From NCBI RefSeq assembly GCF_003143955.1, contig NZ_QFVS01000030.1, positions 1 to 39,505 on the forward strand: DNA of 39,505 nucleotides. Reading direction: 5' to 3'. How positions within the stretch are numbered: position 1 is the first letter of the stretch; each line of letters starts with the position of its first letter. The stretch comes from Kurthia zopfii. GTDB taxonomy: Bacteria; Bacillota; Bacilli; Bacillales_A; Planococcaceae. Positions 7,806 through 15,333 of the stretch are shown here, in pieces. The notes under the pieces are model-generated. The model did no database searches. It worked only from the letters and a program-made list of their open reading frames with translations, and was not told the origin of the DNA. The position numbers and the translations under genes were made by a program.

Positions 7806-8222
7806 ATGCTAGTACTCGATCAATTAGTCGAAGGACAATCGTTAGAAACTTTTACGAATGAACATATAACAGTGGAACAACTCAAACAGTACGCACAAGC
7901 ATCGGGTGATTTAAATCCGATTCATACGGATGAGAATGTCGCGAAAAGCGTAGGATTACCAAGCACGATCGCGCATGGGATGTTAATTATGGGGCAGCTA
8001 GGTCGCTACGTGAATCAAATTGCGGGCGGAAATGCGACAGTGAAAAACTTCAATATGCGTTTTGGTGCAATGACTTTCCCGAATGAGCAAATCACTTGTT
8101 CAGCAGTTGTTGAATCGGTATCAGCGATAGAAGCGACAATTAATGTCTATGCTTCAAAAGGTGAAAATCAAATTGTTGGAAATGGTCAAGCAGTTCTTGT
8201 ATTTAAAGGGGAGGAAGCATAA
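7806..8222 (+). CDS. MaoC-like enoyl-CoA hydratase subunit (ChsH1-like)
   Basis: 138 residues, single hot-dog domain. It keeps the full hydratase signature, Asp35 and His40 in SGDLNPIH, then GLPSTIAHGM. It should hydrate a 2-enoyl-CoA to the 3-hydroxyacyl-CoA, probably paired with the upstream subunit that lacks the histidine. Ribosome site AAGGAGGGAAAGG is directly upstream. Its stop overlaps the next ATG by one base (TAATG), which indicates translational coupling to the thiolase-like gene. Confidence 0.82.
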   Translation: MLVLDQLVEGQSLETFTNEHITVEQLKQYAQASGDLNPIHTDENVAKSVGLPSTIAHGMLIMGQLGRYVNQIAGGNATVKNFNMRFGAMTFPNEQITCSAVVESVSAIEATINVYASKGENQIVGNGQAVLVFKGEEA

Positions 8223-9385
8223 TGGCAAATATTGCGAGTAAATATGCAATTGTAGGTGTAGGTGAGAGCGAACGCTCAAAAAATTCAGGGACAACTCCAT
8301 TACATTTAGCATTGGATGCGGCAAGAGCAGCGATTGCGGATGCGGGAATTGACGCAAAAGAAATCGATGGTTTCATGAGTTACTCAGAAGGTGATTCATG
8401 TACTTCACATCAAGTAGCGACGTATTTAGGCGTTCGTCCAAAATATGTGAAAGACATCTCTGGTGGTGGTTCAAGCACAGAAATGTTAATTGCGGATGCA
8501 ATTAGTTTAATCGAAACAGGCCAAGTTGAAACAGTGCTGATCTATAGAGCGATGAACGGTCGTTCTGGCATTCGTATGGGCGGTGGCGGATGGAGTACAG
8601 ACTTACTTCAAAATGCTTTCGAAGGTGGTTCATTCATTATCCCTTACGGTGCGGGAAGCCCTTCTCAATGGTTCGGCTTATTCGCACAACGTCATATGCA
8701 TTTAAACGGCATTACGAAAGAACATTTAGGTCATGTATGTATTTCAGCATATGAATACGCACAAAAAAATCCGAAAGCATTCTTCAATGGTAAACCACTT
8801 ACAATGGAAGAATATTTAGCAACGCCAGATTTGAGTGATCCATTTAATAAACATGATTTCTGCTTAGAATCAGATGAAGCGAATGCGATCATCGTTACTT
8901 CCGCGAAAAAGGCAGAAACTTTGAAATCGAAGCCCGCATATATTTTAGGTATTTCAGCTAGACAATGTGTGTCACACGCACACTATTGGCAAAATGTTGA
9001 TGAAGTAGCAGCTGATTATGTTGCGCAAGATTTATATAAGAAAACAGGCGTAAACCCATCTGAAATTCAAGTGGCGAGTATTTATGACTGTTATAGCTGG
9101 GTAGTCCTTCGTCAATTAGAAGCATACGGACTCGCTCCAAAAGGTCAAATTGGTGAATTCGTTGCGGCTGGGAATTTGAAAATTGACGGCGCACTTCCGA
9201 CGAATCTGGCGGGCGGTATGTTATCGGAAGGTTATACACATGGTATGAACAATGTCTTAGAAATCGTAAGACAAGTTCGAGGAGAATATGAAGGTACGGA
9301 ACGCCAAGCAAAAAATCATGATTTAGGAATTTGTACAGGTTGGGCTGGTCCTGACATTGCAGGAGCTATGCTTTTACACAAATAA
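8222..9385 (+). CDS. Thiolase-fold protein without nucleophilic cysteine (Ltp2-like retro-aldolase candidate)
   Basis: 387 residues with thiolase-like N- and C-terminal halves. Where thiolases have the acylated cysteine this protein has DISGGGSSTEM (78-88), so ordinary thiolysis is unlikely. It does carry Tyr291 in IYDCYSW and Tyr338 in LSEGYTHG, in places comparable to the tyrosines reported as catalytic in the steroid side-chain aldolase Ltp2. The next gene encodes a separate DUF35 protein, the known partner of Ltp2. Likely reaction: cleavage of a tertiary or branched 3-hydroxyacyl-CoA into a carbonyl product and a short acyl-CoA. The family call is confident, the aldolase reading is inference. 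Confidence 0.8.
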   Translation: MANIASKYAIVGVGESERSKNSGTTPLHLALDAARAAIADAGIDAKEIDGFMSYSEGDSCTSHQVATYLGVRPKYVKDISGGGSSTEMLIADAISLIETGQVETVLIYRAMNGRSGIRMGGGGWSTDLLQNAFEGGSFIIPYGAGSPSQWFGLFAQRHMHLNGITKEHLGHVCISAYEYAQKNPKAFFNGKPLTMEEYLATPDLSDPFNKHDFCLESDEANAIIVTSAKKAETLKSKPAYILGISARQCVSHAHYWQNVDEVAADYVAQDLYKKTGVNPSEIQVASIYDCYSWVVLRQLEAYGLAPKGQIGEFVAAGNLKIDGALPTNLAGGMLSEGYTHGMNNVLEIVRQVRGEYEGTERQAKNHDLGICTGWAGPDIAGAMLLHK

Positions 9386-9397
9386 GGAGGAATACAA

Positions 9398-9832
9398 ATG
9401 TCTGAACAAACAAAAGTAGATTATGCAAAACCAATTCCATTAAAAACAATTGATAATGCGCCATATTGGGATGCCGCTGATCAACATAAATTAACACTTC
9501 AAAAATGTACAGATTGCGGACAATTTGCACATCCCCCTGGCCCATCTTGTAGCCATTGTGGTAGCTCAAATGTTGTTTGGGAAGAACAAGGTGATCAAAT
9601 TTTTGGCGAAGTATACTCTTACGTAATTTCATACCGACCTTTCTTACCAGGCTTCATGCCAGAGGATTGTCCACTTGTAATTGCGGTAGTGAAATTAGAA
9701 GAACAAAATATTACAATCATCGGCAATATTTTAGATTGTGAACCAGCTGATGTGAAAATCGGTAAAAAAGTACAAATGGTATGGGTTGATATTAATGAAG
9801 AACGAGCAATCCCACAATGGAAACTCGTATAA
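9398..9832 (+). CDS. DUF35 OB-fold protein with zinc ribbon
   Basis: 144 residues. An N-terminal helix (PYWDAADQHK) is followed by a rubredoxin-like zinc ribbon with Cys37, Cys40, Cys51 and Cys54, then an OB-fold (YSYVISYRPFLPGF onward). DUF35 proteins accompany thiolase-fold partners; in actinobacterial steroid catabolism the DUF35 domain of ChsH2 is required by the aldolase Ltp2. Here the domain is a free-standing gene, 12 bases after the thiolase-like gene, with GGAGGAA as ribosome site. It is expected to form a complex with that protein and hold the CoA substrate. Confidence 0.85.
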   Translation: MSEQTKVDYAKPIPLKTIDNAPYWDAADQHKLTLQKCTDCGQFAHPPGPSCSHCGSSNVVWEEQGDQIFGEVYSYVISYRPFLPGFMPEDCPLVIAVVKLEEQNITIIGNILDCEPADVKIGKKVQMVWVDINEERAIPQWKLV

Positions 9833-9847
9833 AAGGGGGAAGAACAG

Positions 9848-11044
9848 ATGGATTTTTCATTCACACCAGAGGAAGAAGCATTTCGTCTTGAATTAAGAAG
9901 TTGGTTAGAAGAGAACTTACCTGAAGGCTGGGTAGATGGTGGCTCTAATTTAGAAAAAGATTCGAAGGAATATGAGTTATTCTTACGTGACTGGCAACGA
10001 AAATTACACGATGGTGGTTGGGCAGCGATTGCTTGGCCTGAAAAGTACGGTGGCAAAAATGCATCGCTCATGCAAGAAATCGTCTATCACCAAGAGATGG
10101 TTCGCGTAGGCGCTCCACCGCTTGTGAACTATGTAGGGCTGCATATGGTAGCACCTACTTTAATGCATATCGGTACGGAAGAACAACGTGAAAAATATAT
10201 CGAAAAAATTCTGACTGGTGAAGAAGTTTGGTGTCAAGGCTACTCAGAACCAAATGCTGGATCAGACGTAGCTGCGATTCAAACAGCAGCGGTTAAACAA
10301 GGCGACAAGTGGATTATTAACGGTCAAAAAGTATGGACGAGCTTTGGCCATATGGCGGATAAATGCTTCCTTGTGACACGTACGAATAAATTTGAAAAGA
10401 AACATAAGGGAATTACTTGTTTCTTACTCGATATGCATCAAGAAGGCGTGGAAACTGTTCCAATTATTCAAATGGACGGGGAACATGACTTTAATGAAGT
10501 GTATTTAAATGATGCGATTGCGACGGATGCTGAAATCGTCGGTGAAGTGGATGAAGGTTGGCGCGTGATCATCGCATTATTGATGCATGAACGTACAGGC
10601 ATTGGCGCACAAGTATTCACGCTTGAAAAACAATTTAATGAACTCGTAGAACTAGCGAAAACATTAAAAGAAGATGGTGTGCCGGTTATTGAAAAACAAA
10701 TGGTGCGCAAAAACATGGTAGATCTATACATGAAATCACGTGGTTCATTACTAAATTATTATCGTAACTTAACGAAAGCATTGAAAAACGGTCAGCCAGG
10801 TGCTGAGGGTTCAATGGATAAATTATTAGTAAGTGAATTAACGAAGGAATTATTTGCGAATTCAATCTCACTCCAAGGACATCAAGGCGTACTTTGGAAA
10901 GAAGATGCCGTAGCGAAAGATTCTTATTGGCAAGATCAATACTTATACTCGTTTGGCCAAACAATCGGTGGGGGCACGAGTGAGATTCAAAAAAATACAA
11001 TCGCAGAACGCATTTTAGGTTTGCCGAAAGATATGGGACGATAA
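9848..11044 (+). CDS. Acyl-CoA dehydrogenase, subunit with catalytic glutamate candidate (ChsE/FadE28-type)
   Basis: 398 residues, full acyl-CoA dehydrogenase fold: N-terminal helices, middle beta domain (GYSEPNAGSDVAA 131-143, WIINGQKVWTS), C-terminal helices ending GGGTSEIQKNTIAERILGLP. The usual YEGT glutamate is replaced by Gly, but Glu248 in MHERTGIG lies on the helix that carries the base in heteromeric sterol dehydrogenases. The common FAD-contact motif RxxFGxP is missing. It oxidises an acyl-CoA to the 2-enoyl-CoA, most likely together with the next gene product. AAGGGGGAAG lies upstream; spacing to the following gene is 12 bases. Confidence 0.85.
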   Translation: MDFSFTPEEEAFRLELRSWLEENLPEGWVDGGSNLEKDSKEYELFLRDWQRKLHDGGWAAIAWPEKYGGKNASLMQEIVYHQEMVRVGAPPLVNYVGLHMVAPTLMHIGTEEQREKYIEKILTGEEVWCQGYSEPNAGSDVAAIQTAAVKQGDKWIINGQKVWTSFGHMADKCFLVTRTNKFEKKHKGITCFLLDMHQEGVETVPIIQMDGEHDFNEVYLNDAIATDAEIVGEVDEGWRVIIALLMHERTGIGAQVFTLEKQFNELVELAKTLKEDGVPVIEKQMVRKNMVDLYMKSRGSLLNYYRNLTKALKNGQPGAEGSMDKLLVSELTKELFANSISLQGHQGVLWKEDAVAKDSYWQDQYLYSFGQTIGGGTSEIQKNTIAERILGLPKDMGR

Positions 11045-11056
11045 GGGGGAGAGAAT

Positions 11057-12175
11057 ATGGATTTTTCACTAAGCGAAGAGCAAGAGATGTTCCGAAACTA
11101 TGTAAGAAAATCACTAGCTGACTTTGAAGGTACACAAGTCGCTCGAAAATATTTAGTCGGTGATGTCAACGCTTTAACGGAAGCACAGGCATCATTAACA
11201 GAGTTAGGCTGCCCAAGTTTAAATATTCCTGAACAGTATGATGGAATGGGGCTTGGTGCGCTAGATTTAGTGCCTATATATGAGGAAGCTGGTGCCGTAT
11301 TATTACCTGGACTAATGTTAGAAACATGGTCATTTGCTTCACCACTTATCCAAAAATATGGTACGGATCAACAAAAACAAGATTTCCTACCTAAAATCGC
11401 ATCAGGCGAAATCACATTTTCAATTGCTTGGTTAGAGCCAGAAAGTTCTTATCGCCCAGCAGGTGTGCAAGTGACTGCGCAAGGTGGAAAATTAAATGGC
11501 AAGAAAATATTAGTGCCAGATGCAGCAATTGCAGATTATTTCATCGTCGTAGCACGCTCAACTGAAGGTCGCGAGGAGGCAGGAGTAAGTTTAGTCATCA
11601 TGCCTGCTTCAGATGCATCAATCCAACCTCAATTGAATATAGATAGTACACGTAAAGTAGCAGCTGTCGTATTGAATGAAGTAGCATTTGATCAATCGCA
11701 ACTACTTGGCGAAGTAGATCAAGGATGGTCTGCACTTCAAGAAGGTCTACTGTCGTTCAACGCAGCGCTTTCTTCGATGATTGTCGGAAGCTTAGATCGT
11801 ATCGTCACAACGGTAACGGATTACGCGAATATTCGTGAACAATTCGGTCAACCAATTGGACGTTTCCAAGCGATCAAACACCGCATTGTTGAAATGAAAA
11901 TGGATTTAGAAACGGCTCGATCACTTGCGCATTACGCAAACTGGGCTTATGAAACGCATGCTGAAGATCGCGTACAAGCCGTGTTCTCAGCTCGCATCTT
12001 CTGTACAGACGCCTTTAACCGAGTAGCAGCTCATAGCGTTCAAATTCATGGTGGTATCGGTTTTACAGAAGAACTTGATTGCCATTTATATGTGAAAAGA
12101 GCTCGATTCTACGAGAACTATTTAGGTAGTACAGAACAATATTATGAAGAAACAGCAAAAGCATTAGGCTGGTAA
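11057..12175 (+). CDS. Acyl-CoA dehydrogenase partner subunit (ChsE/FadE29-type)
   Basis: 372 residues with acyl-CoA dehydrogenase fold. It retains the FAD-binding motif REQFGQPIGRFQ starting at Arg260 and QIHGGIGFTEE, but has neither the YEGT glutamate (YLGST instead) nor the helix glutamate (LLSFNAALSS instead). Its middle domain is also degenerate (AWLEPESSYRP). This is the mirror image of the upstream subunit, which has the base but lacks the FAD motif. The pair therefore looks like an obligate alpha2beta2 enzyme as described for ChsE1-ChsE2 in mycobacteria. Last gene of the operon. Confidence 0.85.
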   Translation: MDFSLSEEQEMFRNYVRKSLADFEGTQVARKYLVGDVNALTEAQASLTELGCPSLNIPEQYDGMGLGALDLVPIYEEAGAVLLPGLMLETWSFASPLIQKYGTDQQKQDFLPKIASGEITFSIAWLEPESSYRPAGVQVTAQGGKLNGKKILVPDAAIADYFIVVARSTEGREEAGVSLVIMPASDASIQPQLNIDSTRKVAAVVLNEVAFDQSQLLGEVDQGWSALQEGLLSFNAALSSMIVGSLDRIVTTVTDYANIREQFGQPIGRFQAIKHRIVEMKMDLETARSLAHYANWAYETHAEDRVQAVFSARIFCTDAFNRVAAHSVQIHGGIGFTEELDCHLYVKRARFYENYLGSTEQYYEETAKALGW

Positions 12176-12182
12176 TCAATTT

Positions 12183-12214
12183 GTGACTACTACTTGAAAA
12201 AGGGTAGTAGTCAC
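12183..12214 (+). terminator. Hairpin at the end of the acyl-CoA operon
   Basis: GTGACTACTAC (12183-12193) pairs perfectly with GTAGTAGTCAC (12204-12214) over 11 bases, with a 10-base loop. There is no T-run after it, so it may be an mRNA 3'-end stabiliser or a weak terminator. Confidence 0.5.
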
Positions 12215-12290
12215 TATCAATTAATGAAAAATTTTAGTAAAATATTGGTGGAACTGTTATTCTAACAACCAACCAGATTTGAGGTGTATT

Positions 12291-12710
12291 ATGCATATTC
12301 AATTAGATGAAAACTCAGACGTTCAATTATATCGTCAACTTGCCAACCAAATTATTATGTGTATTGCTCGTGGTGAGCTAAAAATAGGAGATGCACTACC
12401 TTCAGTCCGAACGATTGCGCATGATTTGAATATTAACGTCAATACCGTTAGTAAAAGCTATCATGAATTAGCCGATCGTGGGGTCATCGAATTAAAACAA
12501 AAAGCAAAAGCTGAAATCGTCATTGCTCATAATTTCGAAAACTCGATGGAACAATTAGAAGAAGCAATGAAGCCTATTTTAGCCCAAGCATTTGCGAATG
12601 GCATCGACAAGCAGACGATTGAAAAAACAACAAAAAAAATGATGAAAAAGTGGAAATTGAAAGATTTACACACGAATAAAAGCCCTATGCAAGAAAAAAT
12701 TCTAAGTTAA
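12291..12710 (+). CDS. GntR-family regulator, YtrA subfamily
   Basis: 139 residues. The N-terminal winged helix shows typical GntR sequence (PLYRQ-like VQLYRQLANQI, ALPSVRTIAHDLNINVNTVS, then YHELADRGVIE). The C-terminal part is short, about 60 residues, so there is no ligand-binding FadR/HutC domain; this is the YtrA type, whose members often regulate ABC transporters. ATG at 12291 is preferred because GAGGTG lies just upstream. No transporter follows; the gene is monocistronic between hairpins. Control of the preceding acyl-CoA operon is possible but not indicated by any matching operator I can assign. Confidence 0.85.
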   Translation: MHIQLDENSDVQLYRQLANQIIMCIARGELKIGDALPSVRTIAHDLNINVNTVSKSYHELADRGVIELKQKAKAEIVIAHNFENSMEQLEEAMKPILAQAFANGIDKQTIEKTTKKMMKKWKLKDLHTNKSPMQEKILS

Positions 12711-12714
12711 TTAT

Positions 12715-12768
12715 AAGAAGGCAAGTAAGATTGCGTGAATCGTACAATCTTACTTGCCTTCTTTTTGG
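12715..12768. terminator. Strong bidirectional terminator
   Basis: A perfect 19-base stem (12715-12733 with 12745-12763) and an 11-base loop, T-rich on the + side and A-rich on the other. It serves the GntR gene and the converging yneK. Confidence 0.9.
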
Positions 12769-12781
12769 ATTTACAGCATGT

Positions 12782-13219
12782 CTACGCGGATTGCTTTTTG
12801 AAAAAATGCTCATAATCGTCAACTTGAATATTCATTTCATTTAACTTTTTACGTAGGAATTTATGATCTCTTTCAGGTGTTGCTTCTATATAACCTTGAA
12901 TAATTTCATCAAAACTAATGACTTCCACTTTTTTATCTAATGCAATTTGCGAAATCTTCCCGGCAATTTTAGATTTGGCGACATCTCTAAACAGTTCAGG
13001 AACAGGACTCACGAGTTCATTTAATAAATTCTTTCCTTGATCATCCCATAAATGAAGTGCCGTATGTATGTAATAGTCTTGCCAATCTAATGTCGATTTC
13101 CCGTCCTCTTTTGGCATCGATTTTAAAAACTTTCTAAACATGAAAAACCCGCCAATCGCCATGATTACTATAAAGAATACACACCAAGCAACAATAAATA
13201 GTATAAATCCATTCGACAT
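12782..13219 (-). CDS. yneK: DUF2621 membrane-anchored protein YneK
   Basis: 145 residues. One N-terminal membrane helix (residues 5-27) ends in the family-typical GGFFMFRKFLK, followed by a cytoplasmic domain with PKEDGKSTLDWQDYYI and SPVPELFRDVAKSKIAGKI. It closely resembles B. subtilis YneK, which lies directly downstream of ccdC there. Here it is 10 kb from ccdC and on the opposite strand. Function is unknown; similar small anchored proteins suggest a role at the membrane. GGAGGGGATGAT precedes the ATG. Confidence 0.85.
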   Translation of the reverse strand: MSNGFILFIVAWCVFFIVIMAIGGFFMFRKFLKSMPKEDGKSTLDWQDYYIHTALHLWDDQGKNLLNELVSPVPELFRDVAKSKIAGKISQIALDKKVEVISFDEIIQGYIEATPERDHKFLRKKLNEMNIQVDDYEHFFKKQSA

Positions 13220-13326
13220 ATCATCCCCTCCTACTGCCTATTATAATGATTTTTTGAAAAAAATTCACCTATTTGTCTTTATTTACCTTTCGCCCTCTAT
13301 TTAGTTTATGAAAGGCGGTGATCAAT

Positions 13327-13530
13327 ATGGCAAACTTCAAATCATCTTCATTAAAGATTCAATTTCTAGCTGGTTTCGACGGTGAGAAGCAGTTGAAGAA
13401 AACACGAGTTTATTCTTCTGTAGATCAATCGGCAACAGTAGCACAACTAGAAAAAGTGAAAGACGCAATTGCATCAGTTTCTGGCAATAGCATTTTAAAT
13501 GCAGAAACAACTGTTACAAAAACATTATAA
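13327..13530 (+). CDS. DUF1659 small protein
   Basis: 67 residues (MANFKSSSLKIQF onward). It is a small beta-rich protein of the DUF1659 family, found in Bacillales next to DUF2922 and YvrJ genes, exactly as here. Function is unknown. ATG at 13327 is preferred because GGCGGTGAT is the ribosome site; GTG at 13318 lies inside it. The next gene begins 17 bases on, so the two are co-transcribed. Confidence 0.8.
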   Translation: MANFKSSSLKIQFLAGFDGEKQLKKTRVYSSVDQSATVAQLEKVKDAIASVSGNSILNAETTVTKTL

Positions 13531-13547
13531 GAAAGGAGTGAGTGGCA

Positions 13548-13760
13548 ATGTCAAAAGTATTGAAAATGAACTTCACATTGAATCCAAAGGGAATCTTCAC
13601 GGTTACAGTCGACGCACCAAAAGTCGATTTAACAGAAGCGGAAGCACGTGCAGCTATGACGACAATCATGGAAAGCAATGTGTTCTCGCCAAAGTCTGGC
13701 ACAATTTCAGGCATTGATTCCGCAACAATCACGAATCAAACAATCACAGATTTAATTTAG
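13548..13760 (+). CDS. DUF2922 small protein
   Basis: 70 residues, with MNFTLNPKGIFTVTVDAPK then an acidic helix (LTEAEARAAMTTIM) and a C-terminal beta segment. This is the DUF2922 family, the usual partner of DUF1659. AGGAG at 13534-13538 fits the ATG at 13548; an upstream GTG at 13542 is too close to it. Function unknown. A terminator follows, then the YvrJ-type gene. Confidence 0.8.
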   Translation: MSKVLKMNFTLNPKGIFTVTVDAPKVDLTEAEARAAMTTIMESNVFSPKSGTISGIDSATITNQTITDLI

Positions 13761-13766
13761 TCTAAG

Positions 13767-13806
13767 AAGCAGAAGTCGCCGAGAAGTGCGTGACTTCTGC
13801 TTTTTT
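13767..13806 (+). terminator. Terminator between DUF2922 and YvrJ genes
   Basis: AAGCAGAAGTC (13767-13777) pairs with GACTTCTGCTT (13792-13802), followed by T. Some read-through into the YvrJ gene is likely because no clear promoter separates them. Confidence 0.8.
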
Positions 13807-13823
13807 GAAAGGGGAGAAATCGA

Positions 13824-13970
13824 ATGGAAGAATGGATGACATTTATTCAAAGCATCGGATTTCCAGCAGTTGTGGCATTCTATTTATTACACAGAGTAGA
13901 AGCGCGATTACAGGCAATCCATGATGTCCTATTGGATTTTATAAAATCGACTTCACAAATTCGTCAGTAA
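13824..13970 (+). CDS. YvrJ-family small membrane protein
   Basis: 48 residues, starting MEEWMTFIQSIGFPAVVAFY. The pattern is a short amphipathic N-terminus, one membrane helix (about 8-24) and a charged helical tail with VEARLQAIHDVLLDFI. This fits the YvrJ family, usually next to DUF1659/DUF2922 genes. GGGGAG is 7 bases before the ATG. Function unknown; length and topology resemble small holin- or scaffold-like peptides. Confidence 0.75.
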   Translation: MEEWMTFIQSIGFPAVVAFYLLHRVEARLQAIHDVLLDFIKSTSQIRQ

Positions 13971-14043
13971 AATGCATTTACAATTGTTGTATAATATTCA
14001 GTAATTTTGTAATATTGAGATAGATAAGGGGCGTGAATGACAA

Positions 14044-14643
14044 TTGAAGAAATTAGTCCGATTAGTACCAATCTTACTCATATTTACATTATTACTGTCT
14101 GCTTGCAGCTCGGCAAAAAGCTTTAAGGCAGAAACAGATTACAAAGTGAGTGATTTCACTTTTACCGATCAAAATAAAGAAAAAGTGTCATTAGCTGATT
14201 TGAAAGGGAAACCGTGGCTAGTAATGTTCATTTTCACGAGTTGTACAACGGTATGCCCACCAATGACTGCCAATATGTCTGAAATCCAAAAAAAGCTAAA
14301 AGATAAAGGTATTGAAGATTATAATATCGTCGGTTTTAGTGTGGATCCAGACATCGATACACCAGAAGCTTTGAAAGGTTACTTAAAAAACTATCAAGTG
14401 CCGGATGAATCAAAGTGGAAATTCCTAACAGGATTTTCACAAGAAGAAATTGAGAAATTTTCAGTTGATTCTTTTAAAACACTCGTGAAAAAAACGGAAG
14501 GTAATGACCAAGTAATTCATGGCTCAAGTTTTATGCTTGTAAGTCAGGAAGGCAAGGTCGTGAAAAGTTATAGCGGTGTTTCCGATGTACCAAAAGACGA
14601 AATTGTAGTAGACTTAGAAAATATTATTGAAGATGGAAAATAA
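14044..14643 (+). CDS. SCO1/SenC-family copper chaperone lipoprotein
   Basis: 199 residues. A lipoprotein signal peptide ends at LLSAC (Cys21). The thioredoxin-fold domain carries the SCO motif TSCTTVCPPM with Cys67 and Cys71 and the distal ligand His159 (VIHGSS), the three ligands for the copper of the CuA-site assembly chaperone of cytochrome c oxidase. B. subtilis has an equivalent in YpmQ/BsSco. The start is TTG, with AAGGGGCG upstream. Together with ccdABC in the same window it points to a cytochrome-c/aa3-type respiratory chain. Confidence 0.9.
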   Translation: MKKLVRLVPILLIFTLLLSACSSAKSFKAETDYKVSDFTFTDQNKEKVSLADLKGKPWLVMFIFTSCTTVCPPMTANMSEIQKKLKDKGIEDYNIVGFSVDPDIDTPEALKGYLKNYQVPDESKWKFLTGFSQEEIEKFSVDSFKTLVKKTEGNDQVIHGSSFMLVSQEGKVVKSYSGVSDVPKDEIVVDLENIIEDGK

Positions 14644-14648
14644 TTGTG

Positions 14649-14689
14649 AAAATACCGAATTGTAGTGAATTCTACAGTTTCGGTATTTT
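14649..14689 (+). terminator. Terminator of the SCO gene
   Basis: AAAATACCGAA (14649-14659) pairs with TTCGGTATTTT (14679-14689), with an inner GTAG/CTAC stem. Confidence 0.8.
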
Positions 14690-14707
14690 CTATTAAGGAG
14701 AGATTTA

Positions 14708-15250
14708 ATGATTACACTCGTTCCGTTACATGAAAAGTACGCACAACGCGTTCAAGATCTACATAACCATCCACTTGTATCAGGTGTACTTGGACTAGAA
14801 AATCAAACCGTTCAAGATAAATTGAATTTTTTCCAACGTATGAATGAGGAAGAAGCGAGCCGTATCACAATTTCACGAATCATTTTGAATGAAGAACAAC
14901 AATGCATCGGCATTACGACTTTAATGTTTATAGATCATGAGAAGAAAAGCTGTCACTTAGGCAGTTGGCTCGGCGTGGACTATTGGGGAAAAGGCTATAA
15001 TGAGCAAGCGAAAGAAGCCATCCTCAAAATCGCATTCGATGAATTAAAGCTGGATCGCGTATTTTTAGGCGCGCGCAAAACGAATGAACGCTCCATTGCA
15101 GCGCAAAGAAAACTACCATTTATTACGATGAATGTGGAAAAAGCATACGAAAGTGAATGGTTATTTTTAGAAGAAAAAGAAAAATGCCCCTCAATTTTAA
15201 ATGTTGTGCATTCAACAGACTTCTATAGCCATATTAATAAACCTCGCTAG
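14708..15250 (+). CDS. GNAT-family N-acetyltransferase (RimJ/RimL-like)
   Basis: 180 residues. The acetyl-CoA fold is visible: LGSWLGVDYWGKGYNEQAKE contains the pyrophosphate-binding loop variant (Gly-rich WGKGYN), followed by LDRVFLGARKTNERSIAAQ with the conserved Asn-x-x-Ser helix. It resembles RimJ/RimL-type enzymes that acetylate protein N-termini or small amines; the substrate cannot be inferred. AAGGAG lies 9 bases before the ATG. Single gene ending at a shared bidirectional terminator. Confidence 0.85.
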   Translation: MITLVPLHEKYAQRVQDLHNHPLVSGVLGLENQTVQDKLNFFQRMNEEEASRITISRIILNEEQQCIGITTLMFIDHEKKSCHLGSWLGVDYWGKGYNEQAKEAILKIAFDELKLDRVFLGARKTNERSIAAQRKLPFITMNVEKAYESEWLFLEEKEKCPSILNVVHSTDFYSHINKPR

Positions 15251-15287
15251 TCTATATAGTGAAAAACAAAAAAAGCAAATAAGAATA

Positions 15288-15333
15288 AAAGAGCCTAGCG
15301 TCGAAGTCAAACTCGATGCTAGGCTCTTTCGTT
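15288..15333. terminator. Bidirectional terminator
   Basis: AAAGAGCCTAGC (15288-15299) pairs with GCTAGGCTCTTT (15318-15329), with TCGA pairs inside. It lies between converging genes. Confidence 0.85.

Noticed and set aside
8222-9385. Ordinary acetyl-CoA acetyltransferase (thiolase) annotation
   Set aside because: The nucleophilic cysteine position is occupied by SGGGSS, so classical thiolysis is unlikely despite the fold.
12183-12214. Standard Rho-independent terminator after the acyl-CoA operon
   Set aside because: The stem is perfect but no T-run follows; kept only as a hairpin with reduced confidence.
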